Source: Cyanobacterium sp. Dongsha4
Lineage (GTDB): Bacteria > Cyanobacteriota > Cyanobacteriia > Cyanobacteriales > Cyanobacteriaceae
Assembly: GCF_036345015.1 (NCBI RefSeq)
Contig: NZ_CP084098.1
Span: 3,237,326 to 3,301,325 of the forward strand
Length of the DNA stretch: 64,000 nucleotides
Direction of reading: 5' to 3'
Shown: one piece after another, positions 48,264-57,440 of the stretch
Layout of the letters: each line of letters begins with the position of its first letter
How positions within the stretch are numbered: position 1 is the stretch's first letter
Notes under the pieces: generated by a model
The model's input: only the letters and a program-made list of their open reading frames with translations
Database searches by the model: none
Told to the model about the DNA's origin: nothing
Position numbers and translations under genes: made by a program

Positions 48264-48710
48264 TTGTCCAACCATAATATTTTAGTATTGCATGGTCCTA
48301 ATCTTAATTTGCTCGGTCTTAGAGAGCCTAGCATATATGGCCATCAAACTCTGAAAGATATAAATGATATGTTGAGATTAGACGGTGAAAAAATGCAAGT
48401 AAGTGTTTCTTGTGTGCAGTCTAATCATGAAGGTGTTTTAGTTGACCAAATACATCAGGCTCTAAGTAAATATCAAGGAATCCTGATTAATGCTGGTGCA
48501 TTTACTCACACCAGTGTGGCTATTCGAGATGCTCTAACAGGTGTAGCAATTCCTACGGTTGAAGTTCATTTGAGTAACATTTATCGTCGAGAGGAATTTC
48601 GTCATCACTCTTATATAGCCCCTGTGGCGATTGGCCAGATAAGTGGTTTTGGTGTCGATAGCTATCGCTTGGGCTTAAGGGCTTTGGCGGATTATCTTCA
48701 GAAGAGTTAA
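48264..48710 (+). CDS. aroQ: Type II 3-dehydroquinate dehydratase
   Basis: Dehydrates 3-dehydroquinate to 3-dehydroshikimate. The 148-residue dodecameric enzyme has [16 protein letters not shown] with the catalytic tyrosine near residue 25, [24 protein letters not shown] and [17 protein letters not shown] with the catalytic histidine. The start is TTG at 48264, since no ATG lies upstream in frame and the beta strand begins soon after. It continues the shikimate set with aroA elsewhere in the window. Confidence 0.96.
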   Translation: MSNHNILVLHGPNLNLLGLREPSIYGHQTLKDINDMLRLDGEKMQVSVSCVQSNHEGVLVDQIHQALSKYQGILINAGAFTHTSVAIRDALTGVAIPTVEVHLSNIYRREEFRHHSYIAPVAIGQISGFGVDSYRLGLRALADYLQKS

Positions 48711-48867
48711 TAATTGAGGTTGCGTAAAATATAAAATCAATTGTCAACTTTCATGACTCAGGTATTTTTAATCGCTAATCATAAATTGCTAATTGCCCCT
48801 TATATCTTTCCAAATCTACTGATTTATACAAGAAGTTTAATAAAATAACCGAGTTTGAGAATGGATG

Positions 48868-49671
48868 TTAGTTATCAAGGGTGAGGAAGTTTTCCAAGGC
48901 AATTACCATTTTAGGAGGCCAACGTCTAACTTCTTTAAGCCACTCTACATTTTTATAACGGCTATCCATACCTACTGTTGCCACCCAATTACTTTCGGCT
49001 TCTCCTTGTTTACCTTCTTCCCATAAAACAGCAGTTAAAGCGGCTCTCATGTCGGGAAACATTGGATATTTACGTACTATATTTCGCATTTTGGTTAAGG
49101 CTTCCTGTTTTCTGCCTAGCTGATATAGGGCAAGGGATTCATTGGCACTGGCAAAGGCAAAATTAGGGGCTAATTCGGTGGCTTTATGATAGTATTTTAC
49201 AGCTTCATCCCAGTTTTCTAGTCCTGCATTGGCATTACCGAGGTTATTATATGCCATTGCATCCTCTGGATCTAATTCTAATACTTTTTGATAATCTGCG
49301 ATCGCATCTTGATATTTTCCTAAACCTTCATAAGCAACTCCTCTATTTAAGTAGGGGTCTGGTGCATCGGGAGCTAATTTGATAGACTCGTTATAATCAT
49401 CAATAGCTTCGGCAATTTTATTTTGACTAACTCTAGCATTGCCTCTATTACTCCAAACAGCAGGGTTAGAAGGGAATTGATTAATTAATTCAGTCCAAAA
49501 TTTTTCTGCTTGAATAAAATCTCCTTTTTCTGTTGCCTCAATGGCTTGACGGGCGATTTCTTCTCCTGCTTGTAATTGTGCTTCTGTGGGCAGATTAATA
49601 TTTTCTTCAGCAATTACAGGGGAAATAAATAGAGATAAGCAAATTAGTAAAGTAATAAAAAATCTGATCAT
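48868..49671 (-). CDS. Exported TPR-repeat protein
   Basis: A 267-residue protein with an N-terminal signal (FFITLLICLSLFISPVIA, cleavage after about residue 21). About four to five tetratricopeptide repeats follow, e.g. NPAVWSNRGNARVSQNKI, DPYLNRGVAYEGLGKYQDA and AMAYNNLGNANAGLENWDEA. The C terminus ends WPPKMVIALENFL. TPR proteins of this size in cyanobacteria take part in photosystem assembly or envelope complexes; the partner is not evident. It is 51 bases from the phosphatase gene on the same strand, downstream of it. Confidence 0.88.
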   Translation of the reverse strand: MIRFFITLLICLSLFISPVIAEENINLPTEAQLQAGEEIARQAIEATEKGDFIQAEKFWTELINQFPSNPAVWSNRGNARVSQNKIAEAIDDYNESIKLAPDAPDPYLNRGVAYEGLGKYQDAIADYQKVLELDPEDAMAYNNLGNANAGLENWDEAVKYYHKATELAPNFAFASANESLALYQLGRKQEALTKMRNIVRKYPMFPDMRAALTAVLWEEGKQGEAESNWVATVGMDSRYKNVEWLKEVRRWPPKMVIALENFLTLDN

Positions 49672-49722
49672 AATTTCTATTGGTAATTTGATATTGATTG
49701 CAATTCTAAATCATTTGTAAGA

Positions 49723-50604
49723 TCATTGGTTAATAATGCCTAATATTTGTTGATGAATTTCTTGATTAAAAGCTATTACTAAACCATCTATTTTCATATC
49801 ATTAATATTTCTAAAAGGTTGAAAATCACTACCATCAAAATGAGATGCGATTGCACCTGCTTCCTTTGCCACAAAAGCTAAACTAGCACTATCAATTAAA
49901 TTACCCTTATCAAGGACAAAACCAGCTAAATCTCCATTAATTAAGTCTAAATAATCAGGAATATTTTCAGGGGGATTATAGTTAGTGGCACTGCACCAAG
50001 TATCAAATATAGGGTTTAATTTAGTCTTTAAAGAGGTTAAAGCAAAACTTAAATAGATTTTATGGGAATTTAAAGATGTTAATTTTAAAGGCTTTGCAAA
50101 CTCTAGATTATTATCAATAGTTCCCATAAAAGCACCTTTTCCTTTTAGGGCATAAAAGTAGTGTTTTCTTTTGGGTTGTAAAACAAATACTGCCTCATAT
50201 TGTTTATTTTTGATAATGTTTAAAATAATAGAAAAACAAGATAAATTATCTAAATAAGCCCTAGTGCCATCAATAGGATCTAAAGTAATTAATAATTCCT
50301 CATCATCCCCTAAATTTGTTCCTCGGAAATATTTAGTATTGTAGGATTTGGCATATTCTTCGCCAAAAAATTTTAACTCAGGAAATTTTGCTAATAAAGC
50401 TAATTCAATGGCAGTTTGAATCGTTAAATCAGCATCCGTTAAAGCAGTGGCATAAAAATTCTCACCATAGTCTTTATCCGGTTGAGTTTGTATTTTTGAC
50501 TGAATATTACACGCATATTGCCCTGCTAGTTTCAGGATGGGAAGTAAAGTTTTTATGATTTCTAGGGGTTCGATAATCATGAACTCAGAGTTACAATGCA
50601 ACAA
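49723..50604 (-). CDS. Inositol monophosphatase-family phosphatase
   Basis: Mg-dependent phosphomonoesterase of the IMPase/CysQ/FBPase superfamily, 293 residues. Metal-site residues lie in FFGEEYA (near residue 79), LDPIDGTRAYLD (near 112), and the distal Asp in NLIDSASLAFVAKEAGA. The substrate might be 3'-phosphoadenosine 5'-phosphate, inositol phosphate or another sugar phosphate. ATG at 50604 is annotated; ATG at 50580 gives MIIEPLEIIKTL and may be the truer start. It lies 28 bases past glcD, on the same strand, so it is likely co-transcribed. Confidence 0.87.
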   Translation of the reverse strand: MLHCNSEFMIIEPLEIIKTLLPILKLAGQYACNIQSKIQTQPDKDYGENFYATALTDADLTIQTAIELALLAKFPELKFFGEEYAKSYNTKYFRGTNLGDDEELLITLDPIDGTRAYLDNLSCFSIILNIIKNKQYEAVFVLQPKRKHYFYALKGKGAFMGTIDNNLEFAKPLKLTSLNSHKIYLSFALTSLKTKLNPIFDTWCSATNYNPPENIPDYLDLINGDLAGFVLDKGNLIDSASLAFVAKEAGAIASHFDGSDFQPFRNINDMKIDGLVIAFNQEIHQQILGIINQ

Positions 50605-50632
50605 CTAAATATTAACCAATTCATAGCAATTC

Positions 50633-52099
50633 TTAAAATGCGATCGCACCTTTGTATTCAGTTTTTTGAGCGTTAGCAGACTCACCGCAAGTGCGAGGAG
50701 TAGGAAAAATTTTAGTAGGGTTAGCCAAACCTTTAGGATTAAAACTACTTCTAACATATTGCATCGTTTCCAAATCCGTTTCCGTAAACATATCACTCAT
50801 ATAACATTTCTTATCGCTACCAATGCCATGTTCACCAGAAATACTACCACCAACACGGACACATAATTTAAGGATTTCTCCCCCCAACTCCTCTACTGTT
50901 TCAAAAGCACCCTCAATCGCCCCATTGTAAAGGATTAAAGGATGCAAATTACCATCACCTGCATGGAAAACATTAGCGATACGATAACCATATTTTTCGC
51001 TTAATTGATTGATCTCGGCTAACACTTGAGGTAACTTAGAACGAGGTACAACCCCATCCTGTACAAAATAATTAGGGCTAATTTTACCCATAGCCGCAAA
51101 AGCGGCTTTTCTACCTTTCCATAACTTTAAGCGAGTTTCTTGATCATTAGCAGAGGTTATACTATCTGCACCACACTGACGGCAAATTTCCGCAACTTTC
51201 TCTTTATAGTTTTTCACCTCCACCTCTAAACCATCTAACTCCACTAATAAAATAGCTTCGGCATTGCGAGGATAGCAGTCAGTCGCCACGACATCTTCCA
51301 CCGCATTGATACTAAAATTATCCATCATCTCCATACCTGCGGGAATGATACCAGCTTGAATAATATCAGCAACAGCTTTTCCTGCATCTTCCACACTTTG
51401 AAAATCTGCTAAGACAACACAAATAGACTCAGGAGTTTTGAGAATTTTCAAGGTAATTTCTGTGGCAATGCCTAAAGTACCCTCTGAACCCACAAATAAG
51501 CCTGTTAAGTCAAAACCCGGCATTTCTGGAACTTTACCGCCGATTTTGAGAATTTCTCCTTCTGCAGTGACGATGGTTAAACCTAAAACATGATTAGTCG
51601 TTGTACCATATTTGAGACAATGAACCCCCCCAGAATTTTCCGCCACATTACCACCAATAGAGCATATAATCTGACTAGAAGGATCAGGAGCATAATAAAA
51701 ACCTGCACCACTAACCGCTTGTGTTACCCAATTGTTGATGATACCGGGTTGCACAATAATGCGTTGATTATCATAATCAATATCTAAAATTTGACGCATT
51801 CTTGCAGTAACGATTAAAACGCAATCTTCCACAGGTAATGCTCCTCCCGATAAGCCTGTACCTGCCCCTCTAGCTATCCAAGGAGTTTCGTATTGATTAC
51901 AGATTTTGACAATCTCTGCTACTTCTTCTGTGGTTTTAGGTAAGGTGACTAAAGCAGGGCGTTGACGATATTGAGGTAAACCATCGCATTCATAGGTAAG
52001 AAGTTCATCTTTTCGTTTGACAACTCCATTTTTACCTAAGACAGATTCTAGTTTTTTAATAATGGGTTGCCACTTATTGTCAATGGAAGATAAAAACAT
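50633..52099 (-). CDS. glcD: Glycolate dehydrogenase FAD subunit GlcD
   Basis: Oxidises glycolate to glyoxylate in the photorespiratory bypass; GlcD works with GlcE and GlcF in some organisms. The 488-residue protein has the PCMH FAD-binding domain with RGAGTGLSGGALPVED near residue 77 and SIGGNVAENSGGVHCLKYG near 147, then FHAGDGNLHPLILYN near 371 and GEHGIGSDKK near 414, all of the FAD-linked oxidase C-terminal domain. No glcE or glcF is adjacent, typical for cyanobacteria. Start ATG is at 52099. Confidence 0.95.
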   Translation of the reverse strand: MFLSSIDNKWQPIIKKLESVLGKNGVVKRKDELLTYECDGLPQYRQRPALVTLPKTTEEVAEIVKICNQYETPWIARGAGTGLSGGALPVEDCVLIVTARMRQILDIDYDNQRIIVQPGIINNWVTQAVSGAGFYYAPDPSSQIICSIGGNVAENSGGVHCLKYGTTTNHVLGLTIVTAEGEILKIGGKVPEMPGFDLTGLFVGSEGTLGIATEITLKILKTPESICVVLADFQSVEDAGKAVADIIQAGIIPAGMEMMDNFSINAVEDVVATDCYPRNAEAILLVELDGLEVEVKNYKEKVAEICRQCGADSITSANDQETRLKLWKGRKAAFAAMGKISPNYFVQDGVVPRSKLPQVLAEINQLSEKYGYRIANVFHAGDGNLHPLILYNGAIEGAFETVEELGGEILKLCVRVGGSISGEHGIGSDKKCYMSDMFTETDLETMQYVRSSFNPKGLANPTKIFPTPRTCGESANAQKTEYKGAIAF

Positions 52100-52160
52100 A
52101 GCTTATTTATAAAGTTGGGTGAGAGGTAAAAAATTTGAATACTTTTTAAGTTTCTATAAT

Positions 52161-52185
52161 AACCTCAGTTTGGTTTAAGAATATA
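52161..52185 (+). repeat. Dispersed repeat, AACCTSAGTT family
   Basis: AACCTCAGTTTGGTTTAAGA followed by ATATA, identical over 25 of 28 bases to the left end of the element at 15705. It lies just before the MITE-like sequence at 52218. Confidence 0.75.
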
Positions 52186-52217
52186 GGATAAGAGCTAGTT
52201 TAATTCATTAAAGAATT

Positions 52218-52405
52218 TAGCGGTACTTAAACTAAAAATATCAAAATATGAGTCTCAAATCCTTATGAATCAAAGATTTTACATCAATTGATAACTTTTC
52301 CTTTGATAGTAGGAGTTTCAGCCATTTTTATCGTGTTTACCTAAATCCTTTACCCTGACTGTATTTTAGGCTATTTTTGTACAAAAATTTCTCAAAGTAC
52401 CGCTA
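52218..52405. mobile_element. MITE-like insertion with IS701-like ends
   Basis: TAGCGGTACTT at the left and its perfect complement AAGTACCGCTA at the right enclose 188 noncoding bases. The GGTACTT core and the following A-rich stretch resemble the terminal repeats of the IS701-type element at 28567. It cuts the ATPase pseudogene; the last codons of its ORF are read from the insertion. Confidence 0.65.
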
Positions 52406-53888
52406 TTTTTTCCTGCCAGTAGTTAACTTCTTCTTCTTGGGGTAAATCACATAAGCCATAAGCCACCAGTTGACGAGTTGCTTTTGTTATCCCCGTAATC
52501 GTCACCAAGTTGAGGATACCAATGACTTTTAATACCCTTAAACTATCCTCATCCAAACTTTTACTATCGGCGATTAAGTCGTGAATTTCTATCCATCTTT
52601 GCAAATTGGGGCGCGATGTTAACCCCATTCCTGCTGATTCGATAAAATAATCATAGACTCGATCGAGTTTTAATGTCGGTAGGTTATCTTTATCTATAAT
52701 CGTTTCCGTGAGAAAATTTTTTAAGGAAAAAGGCTCATCAGATGTGATAAAAGTAAATAAGGTGCGATCGTTTTGAGCATAACGCATACACAGAGTTGGT
52801 AAAACCAAAGCTGTCAGAGGATGCAAAGGGTAAATGTTTTCTAAGATTGACTTATCAATTTTTTCTACGGATAAAGTCTGATAAAGACTATCAAACCATT
52901 GTTGACTATAATCTACAATCCTATCGTAATTAAAAAGATGATAACTTGAGTGTTGAAAAAATCCCTCTTGCCTTTTGCCTCTTGTCTATCTCCATAGGCA
53001 TCTTTTATTTCCTTACCAACATTAATCGCTTCCCCCATTAACCGCATCATTTGCGCTATCGATTCAGTAAAGGGAATATCCTCAAATCTACCTTGAATTT
53101 TTTTTTGCCCATTCATTGCGTTGTATTTTACCTAATCTTTGCCCATATTCGGTAAAGGCTTGATGAAGAATCCCTAAAATATAGACTCGATTGCCGTTAA
53201 TTGACTCTAATTCTGCTAATTGTTGTAATAAATATACATCTTCTGCTCCTTGATTGTAAACGGCGTATTCTAAATTTTTTCCTAACTCGTCAATAATAAA
53301 AATTAAGTCAGTTTTAGCTTGACTAATTATGTCTTTTATTAAGGCAATAATTGCACTATTATTAACAGTTTTTCCTTGCTTTATTAACTCATTAAAAGCC
53401 TCTAATTGTTCTTGAAAAAGAGCTTTATTTTTAAGTTTAAAGTTATCTAATCCTATGGATAAAGCCCGAATAATAGTATTGGTAATAGATTCTCTTTGAC
53501 TAACTGCGATCGCCCTTATAAAACCTTGTTTTGGTAAATTATTTATTAACTGTTTATAGTCTTTAATTAACTCATTTTCTTCCTGTAAAATTGATTCAAT
53601 AGGAGAAAAAGTTGATTGATAAATGTGACTATTATTAGGGGATAATAAACAACTTAAATAATGACAAAAAGCAGATTTACCAGTACTATAAACTCCTGTT
53701 AAAGTCCAACAATTACTATTATTTTCCCTAGTTAAACCTCGTAAAACTCGCCCTAAAACATCAATGGCTTTATCGGTTAAAATATAGCCTTTTAATACTT
53801 CTTCATCGTCAACATCTCTTTATAAGTTAATTGATCTAGTGTAACGTCTTTCTAGGGTAAAATAATTAGCTAGTGTAAGATTATTCAT
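52392..53888 (-). pseudogene. Large P-loop ATPase of defence-island type, multiply disrupted and truncated
   Basis: Pieced together, the frame encodes the first 500 or so residues of a large ATPase: RRYTRSINL at the start, Walker A GVYSTGKSAF, Walker B LIFIIDELGKNLEYA, IQGRFEDIPFTES, and a domain with PLHPLTALVLP and QNDRTLFTF. The latter resembles ATPases of BREX and phosphorothioation-type clusters (family inference). Four lesions are visible: TAA at 53822-53820 after 22 codons, a frameshift at the T9 run 53098-53106, a frameshift near 52975 with an inserted GGCAAAAGGC repeat, and loss of the C terminus at the MITE. It is inactive. Confidence 0.75.
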
Positions 53889-54016
53889 AAAAACTGTAAA
53901 TTAAAAAAAAGTAGGTTAGGTTTCGTACCTCAACCTAACAAATAAACTAGGTGATGTTTTCAATTATAGTAAATTTTGGGTTGCACTTCCTTTAAGCTAA
54001 CTTGCATTACATATAG

Positions 54017-55687
54017 TTAATTAATAATTTCTAATAATTTTTCATGAATTTTAACCATTGCTAATGTGTCTAATTGACAGTATTCCTTTAAGTTTTTTAT
54101 CATTTCACTTTTTTTATTTTTATTAGAACAAATAATCATTGAATCCCAAATAGCTTGGGCAACATCACCTCTTTGAATTTCCAATTTATCATAGCTTAAA
54201 TCTCGAACTAAAACAGGAAGAACTTTTTTGATTGAAGTTGAACCATAGAATTTTGGATGTTGATAGTATTGTTTAAATATTTCTTCTAAATCCCAAAGTC
54301 TTTCCACCATACATAATAATTCTTGCTTATATTGAGGAAAATCTTGTGCTAATTTTTTTAGAATATTACTTTCAAAAGATTGATGATAAACAATAATTGT
54401 ACCAGTAGGTTCAATATGATTAATTAAAGATTCTATTACAGATGGTCGGGGATCTGAATTATCTGTGTGTAAATATTCATAATGTTCTAAACTTTTGTCC
54501 TTGTGTAAAATATGACAACTATATTGGAAGATAAATTGCTCATAAGGTTTTAATCCTTCAAATCTGGGGATAGCGGGATTCTGAGTTTCTATGTCAAAGA
54601 AATGTAAAGGATATTGTAAGGTAGAGATAATATTTTGAATTTCGTCAAAATCTATATTTGGTTGATTGTTGCTAATTAAATCAACATATTTTTTTTGGTT
54701 AGGAGTAAGTTTTATTTGATTATTAATATCTTTAATAGCAAATATTTCTCTTTCTACTAATTGATTTAATTTTTCTGTAGATAAACGTGGAATAGTAAAA
54801 ATTGAGCCTTCGGGGATATTTTGCCAACAATTACTTTGAAAAGAACAAGGCTGAGGATTAATACAATGTTTTCCAATAGCAATTAAGGGGTTTTTAAAAC
54901 TATTTAGTATTTCTTTAAATTGATTTATTTTAGATTCAATATTCAGTTCTGATAATCTTTGATCGACCTTATCTGATACATCTTCTATGACAAAAAGATT
55001 TTCTAAATTAGGGAAAAAACAAGTTTTTGTATTAATGTGCATTACTTTTACTTTATTAATAGGTAATGAGCAATTAATTAATACATATTTTTGAATAGCA
55101 ATATCATCAATATATTCATCTTTAATAGAGCCTGAAGATTTTATTTCAATTAAATCCCATGAGGCATTTTTTGTTTTTTGCAAAATATCACAGCGAACCA
55201 AAATATCATTAAATAGAAACGCTGCTTCAAATAAACAATCAATATTTGAATGAAGAAATTTTTGGGTTTTTTCAAGGGCTTCCGATGATTTTCCTTCTAT
55301 TAAATAACCACTAGAAAATCTTTTTCGAGCATATTCTTGAACTTCAATTCCTTGTTGTATAATTCTCTGTTGTGCCAGTGGTAAAGATTCTATCATAGAT
55401 GAATCATTTATTTCTAACCACATTTTTTTAGGACATCTTAACCCAGACATAAATAATGATTTCGTTAACAGTTGAGTCTGGGTTTTTTCCTTGAGAATAT
55501 TTTGACTCGTCAAGTCAAGTAATGCAAGGGCAGGAATCCAAACACCCATTTCATTTTCTTGTTTTTGAAAACATACTTCTTGATGAGTTGAATAATTTGC
55601 GATCGCAAGTATTTTCCCTTTTGTTGTTTGATTATTAATAAGTGCGGAAGTGATTTTTCCTAATATATCTCTACTTAATTGTTCCAT
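54017..55687 (-). CDS. DUF2779 nuclease-like protein (RecB-type and RNase H-type domains)
   Basis: A 556-residue protein of the DUF2779 group often found in mobile or defence contexts. The core begins near residue 75 with LLTKSLFMSGLRCPKKMWLE; a second Cys group CINPQPCSFQSNC near 275-290 could form an iron-sulfur cluster as in RecB-like nucleases. YPLHFFDIETQNPAIPRFEG near 359 resembles an RNase H-like exonuclease start (DIE), and ends with LKEYCQLDTLAMVKIHE. The first 74 residues are not part of the usual family. It lies between the ATPase wreck and the BrnT toxin gene. Target unknown. Confidence 0.75.
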   Translation of the reverse strand: MEQLSRDILGKITSALINNQTTKGKILAIANYSTHQEVCFQKQENEMGVWIPALALLDLTSQNILKEKTQTQLLTKSLFMSGLRCPKKMWLEINDSSMIESLPLAQQRIIQQGIEVQEYARKRFSSGYLIEGKSSEALEKTQKFLHSNIDCLFEAAFLFNDILVRCDILQKTKNASWDLIEIKSSGSIKDEYIDDIAIQKYVLINCSLPINKVKVMHINTKTCFFPNLENLFVIEDVSDKVDQRLSELNIESKINQFKEILNSFKNPLIAIGKHCINPQPCSFQSNCWQNIPEGSIFTIPRLSTEKLNQLVEREIFAIKDINNQIKLTPNQKKYVDLISNNQPNIDFDEIQNIISTLQYPLHFFDIETQNPAIPRFEGLKPYEQFIFQYSCHILHKDKSLEHYEYLHTDNSDPRPSVIESLINHIEPTGTIIVYHQSFESNILKKLAQDFPQYKQELLCMVERLWDLEEIFKQYYQHPKFYGSTSIKKVLPVLVRDLSYDKLEIQRGDVAQAIWDSMIICSNKNKKSEMIKNLKEYCQLDTLAMVKIHEKLLEIIN

Positions 55688-55764
55688 AAATTTACGACTC
55701 TTTGGTTAACAAATAGTTTATAACATTTTCATTTTTACCTAATGGTTTGTTGTAAAATATAAAC

Positions 55765-56049
55765 ATGAGTCAATTATTATTTCAGTGGAATAAAGAGAAG
55801 GATTTAATCAATCAAAAAAAGCATGGTATTTCATTTGAAGAAGCAAAATCAGTATTTTATGATGATAATGCAATTCAATTTTGGGATGAGGCACATTCTG
55901 AATTAGAAGATAGATTTTTATTACTTGGTATGAGTTCAAAAATGTGATTATTATTAATAGTGCATTGTTACCGAGAGGAAGAATCCGAAATAAGGATAAT
56001 TTCAGCGCGTAAAGCAACGAAAAAAGAAAGTCAACAGTATAGGGGATAA
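55765..56049 (+). pseudogene. brnT: BrnT-like toxin gene with an in-frame stop
   Basis: BrnT toxins are ribonucleases neutralised by BrnA. The frame starts FQWNKEKDLINQKKHGISF and, before the stop, has EDRFLLLGMSSKM; after the stop it continues without a shift with ESEIRIISARKATKKESQQY, the family C terminus. The TGA at 55945-55947 probably replaced a codon such as CGA or AGA. Either the toxin is dead or rare readthrough produces it. The antitoxin-like gene follows after six bases and is intact. Confidence 0.8.
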
Positions 56050-56055
56050 AAAACC

Positions 56056-56262
56056 ATGAAACCAGAATATGATTTAACTAAAATGAAAAGTTGCCCGAAT
56101 CCTTATGCAAAAAAACTAAAGCAACAAGTAAATTTACCTTTAGAAATTGAAGTGATAGAATATTTTGAAAAAAAGGCACAAGAAAAAGGTATTTCTTATC
56201 AACAACTAATTAATTTATATCTTCAAGATTGTGTCAAAAGCAAACGTGAAATATCTTTTTAA
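56056..56262 (+). CDS. brnA: BrnA-like antitoxin
   Basis: A 68-residue partner of BrnT. It begins MKPEYDLTKMKSCPNPYAKK, the usual BrnA start, followed by a ribbon-helix-helix-like part (LPLEIEVIEYFEKKAQEKG, SYQQLINLYLQDCV). It lies six bases after the toxin frame, as a toxin-first pair. The gene is intact although its toxin is broken, the expected order of loss in a toxin-antitoxin pair. It would bind and repress its own promoter. Confidence 0.82.
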   Translation: MKPEYDLTKMKSCPNPYAKKLKQQVNLPLEIEVIEYFEKKAQEKGISYQQLINLYLQDCVKSKREISF

Positions 56263-56282
56263 AGCAAAATGATTAAAATTAG

Positions 56283-57061
56283 GAGAGCTTCAACTAAGTA
56301 ATGTTAATCTTTGATTTATTAACGAATCGATCGTTCCATTTACTCTAAATTTTGCAAATAGTCCCATTGTTAAATCCACCATTTCTTTTGATTTTGATAC
56401 TACTTTTGTTTTTCTATGAAAGATTATCGGAATTATTTCTTTCTATGGCTAAAGTTTCCCTTTTTGTCATCACATGATCAGCATCTGGATGTTGAGATAA
56501 TAACTCTTGGTACGGTTTCTAATTATCAGTACAGTAGACTGTTACATCCCATTTTCGTAATCTAATTAAAAGTTTTTTGAGGGTTTCACTATCACGGTTT
56601 CCCAATTCCCAGTCGATAAGTCTGTTAGTGTTACGGTCATAAGCTTTCCAGATCCATAACTTGTTTTTTTTGACTCTATAAAATGCCAAAGTTCATCTAG
56701 TTCCACAACGAACGCTTCGCAGGGTTCAGGCTTTTCATAATTTTCTAGTGCCAAAGCTCTAATCCAATTTAGAATAGTCTGAGCAGAAACATTGAGGAGC
56801 TTTGCCATCGAATTCATAGACATTCCACTGCAATACAGAATTACTGTTTCTAGTGTCATCCACATAGGTTTACCTCGCTCGATCTTATCAGTAGTGAAAT
56901 GATAGTTACAGTGCTTACATTTAAACCTTTGTTGACCACGAGCAAAACCAAAACCGTTTTTGATGATTTTAGTATTATGACATCGAGGGCATTGATGAGA
57001 CATGGTTAATTAATGATGATTAGGATCAGTCTATATCATAACATTACTTAATTGATACTCT
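56283..57061 (-). mobile_element. IS1-family insertion sequence, decayed
   Basis: The 779-base size agrees with IS1. The ends are imperfect inverted repeats: right, read inwards, AGAGTATCAATTAAGTAATG; left GAGAGCTTCAACTAAGTAAT. The 5' part is near identical to the fragment at 17427-17664. The element sits inside the DUF4007 gene: the frame changes from RYWCYTFK to IS end sequence at 57061. No clean 8-9 base target duplication was found. Confidence 0.85.
56290..57003 (-). pseudogene. IS1-type transposase (InsA-InsB), frameshifted
   Basis: The intact first part (57003-56566) has MSHQCPRCHNTKIIKNGFGF and KCKHCNYHFTTDK (zinc finger), the helix-turn-helix MAKLLNVSAQTILNWIRAL, then CEAFVVELDELWHF, the catalytic start of InsB. 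The frame ends at GNWETVIVKPSKNF. Further InsB-like residues (LIRLRKWDVTVYCTDN, HPDADHVMTKRETLAIERNN) are found in another frame, with stops. A frameshift and a stop are therefore present. Confidence 0.8.
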
Positions 57062-57278
57062 TCTTAAAAGTATAACACCAATAACGGAGCGATCGCACCA
57101 TATTTTTCCCCACTCCTAATTTAACAGGTGCATCTTCCTCATTAAAAATTTTACCTTCAATCGAAGCCATATCAAAACCCTTCTTTAACCAACCCCAACG
57201 GGGATGAAAAGTCTCATGACGGGCAAAAGTAGGAGTTACGGGATTGTCTAAGAGATTTAACTCCAAATTAGTCTGCAT
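57062..57278 (-). pseudogene. DUF4007 family protein, 5' fragment cut by IS
   Basis: The first 72 codons of a DUF4007 protein: NPVTPTFARHETFHPRWGWL, KGFDMASIEGKIFNEEDAPV and LGVGKNMVRSLRYWCYTF are the family N terminus. The IS1-family copy follows directly, and the remaining roughly 200 residues are not found beyond the IS. DUF4007 genes often lie in phosphorothioation- or BREX-like defence clusters (family context). A second sign of an abandoned defence system, beside the ATPase wreck. Confidence 0.8.
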
Positions 57279-57440
57279 AATTAAATATTATTTTGGTATG
57301 TTTTTATATTTCTATTAAAATAATATTATGCCTTTTCCCTTCAAGATTCAATTATGCAACGCCAAAATCTCAATCACTACCCTCTTGAAAATCATCCCGT
57401 AGCACAAAACTAAACAGAGACAGTTCTTTAATTTGATTTA

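Noticed and set aside
56270-57075. Target-site duplication of the IS1-family copy
   Set aside because: Flanks ATTAAAATTA and CTTAAAAGTA do not match as an 8-9-base duplication.
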